Source: Schlesneria paludicola DSM 18645
GTDB lineage: Bacteria; Planctomycetota; Planctomycetia; Planctomycetales; Planctomycetaceae
Assembly: GCA_945862235.1 (NCBI GenBank)
Contig: CAMAYU010000022.1
Location: 1 to 52,772 of the forward strand
DNA length: 52,772 bases
Direction: 5' to 3'
This document shows positions 52,301 through 52,772 of this stretch, piece after piece; the first letter of the stretch is position 1; each line of letters starts with the position of its first letter. The notes under the pieces were generated by a model. That model searched no databases. It was not told the DNA's origin and saw only the letters and a list, made by a program, of their open reading frames with translations. The position numbers and the translations under genes are program-made.

Positions 52301-52454
52301 CGGGCAAAAGTAGCCTTCATCGCTCCGCGTGAAGTCAGCCGAGTCACCAGCGACCCGGAGACACGGGAAACAGCGTCATTCAGCATTCGTCTCTCTTCAC
52401 GCGGAGCGATGAAGGCTACTTTTGGCGGGCGCATCTTGATTGGCGCTGACGGGC
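52289..52454. repeat. Palindrome element flanked by 17-nt direct repeats at the purC end
   Basis: GATTGGCGCTAACGGGC (52289-52305, containing the purC stop) recurs as GATTGGCGCTGACGGGC at 52438-52454. Between them, arms 52306-52333 and 52396-52423 are perfect 28-nt inverted repeats. This looks like an insertion of about 132 bp with a duplicated flank. Confidence 0.85.
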
Positions 52455-52495
52455 CTCTGATTAACTCGCTCGCGGCCAACTAAGAGGCGTTTGCC

Positions 52496-52582
52496 TGTTT
52501 AACCGCGACCCTTTGGGAGGGGGGCGCGTTGCTCGGGCGACTCGCAACTCCAGCACGCTCCCCAGAGGAACGCGGTTAAACA
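52496..52582. repeat. Inverted repeat with TGTTTAACCGCG/CGCGGTTAAACA arms
   Basis: Arms 52496-52507 and 52571-52582 are perfect 12-nt complements. The arm sequence is also found at 2329 and 8751. Confidence 0.8.
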
Positions 52583-52638
52583 TCTTGCCGTGGCCGCGTG
52601 GGTATAGCTGACTCACCCACGGTCCAAAGAACGCCCAC

Positions 52639-52673
52639 ACCGCAGGTCTCGGGTGGTGCGAGAGACCTGCGGT
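52639..52673. repeat. Perfect 12-nt hairpin
   Basis: ACCGCAGGTCTC and GAGACCTGCGGT, loop of eleven. It lies leftward of a weaker AGCCTC/GAGGCT hairpin at 52718-52733 that follows the leftward gene tail at the window edge. Confidence 0.75.
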
Positions 52674-52735
52674 GCGATGGGACGTGGTGCTGAGAGAGAC
52701 AGAGAGAGTTTGTGCGGAGCCTCGAGAGAGGCTGT

Positions 52736-52772
52736 TCACTCGACGATCAGAACTCGCCGTGTGGTTCGAGGG
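52736..52772 (-). CDS. 3' end of a second CRTAC1/ASPIC-UnbV-like gene (cut by window edge)
   Basis: Twelve codons reading leftward give ...PRTTRRVLIVE and a stop. This matches the C-terminus of the CRTAC1 protein at 23825-25531 (SRKRMLIVE stop) in length and pattern. The rest lies outside the window, so the identity is tentative. Confidence 0.5.
   Translation of the reverse strand, partial: PRTTRRVLIVE

Overview
The window looks like a piece of a planctomycete chromosome (GC-rich, order Planctomycetales by gene content). The evidence is a DUF1559 prepilin-like protein, a CRTAC1/ASPIC-UnbV protein, a CX4CH cytochrome-like secreted protein, LL-diaminopimelate aminotransferase, many signal-peptide or lipobox proteins, and small transcription units separated by long spacers. 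No phage, transposase, CRISPR or plasmid gene is visible. One tRNA-Thr is present and no rRNA.

Layout: 1-6.1 kb holds dapL (cut by the left edge), a two-TM protein, a secreted ceramidase-family hydrolase, a NUDIX hydrolase and an MFS nucleoside-type permease. At 6.5-10 kb are tRNA-Thr, ilvN-ilvC and a NagA-type deacetylase. At 10.3-15 kb is a leftward run of a CX4CH secreted protein, a small lipoprotein, a MacB/LolD-type ATPase and a TolC-family protein. At 15.2-18 kb are an EEP-family phosphatase/nuclease, csrA and a ThuA protein. At 18.1-23.5 kb an RlmI-type methyltransferase plus a CopZ-N-like Fe-S/zinc protein diverge from a large LptD-like outer-membrane protein. At 23.8-28.9 kb are a TPR-CRTAC1 operon, a small lipoprotein and a DUF1559 protein. 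At 29.5-34.1 kb two fused genes appear to encode a condensed PilMNOP platform, next to an Ala/Gly/His-rich lipoprotein. At 34.6-43.9 kb are a STAS protein, a Ser/Thr kinase with a pseudo-receiver, NAD(P)HX epimerase, serine acetyltransferase, a CPBP protease, a HEAT-like protein, Maf, a HAD phosphatase, a tandem ACT protein and a DUF3467 protein. At 44.3-52.3 kb are a three-gene NuoJ/K/L-like module that lacks canonical pumping residues, a SEC-C/TPR protein, a GH10-like protein without catalytic glutamates, and purC. The tail of a second CRTAC1-type gene enters at the right edge.

The most distinctive feature is between the genes. Nearly every spacer carries an imperfect or perfect palindrome, with arms of roughly 12-38 nt. 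Several recur in the window as families: three copies of a CACCGGGCTTGCCCCGGTGG element, two of a CGCCGGCCCACCAT element, three or four of a CGTGAGCGAGG element and two of a TAGGCGGCTCGCC element. They look like non-autonomous palindromic (REP/MITE-like) repeats. The second most interesting signal is the condensed, Ig-domain-bearing pilus/secretion assembly pair at 29.6-32.9 kb.
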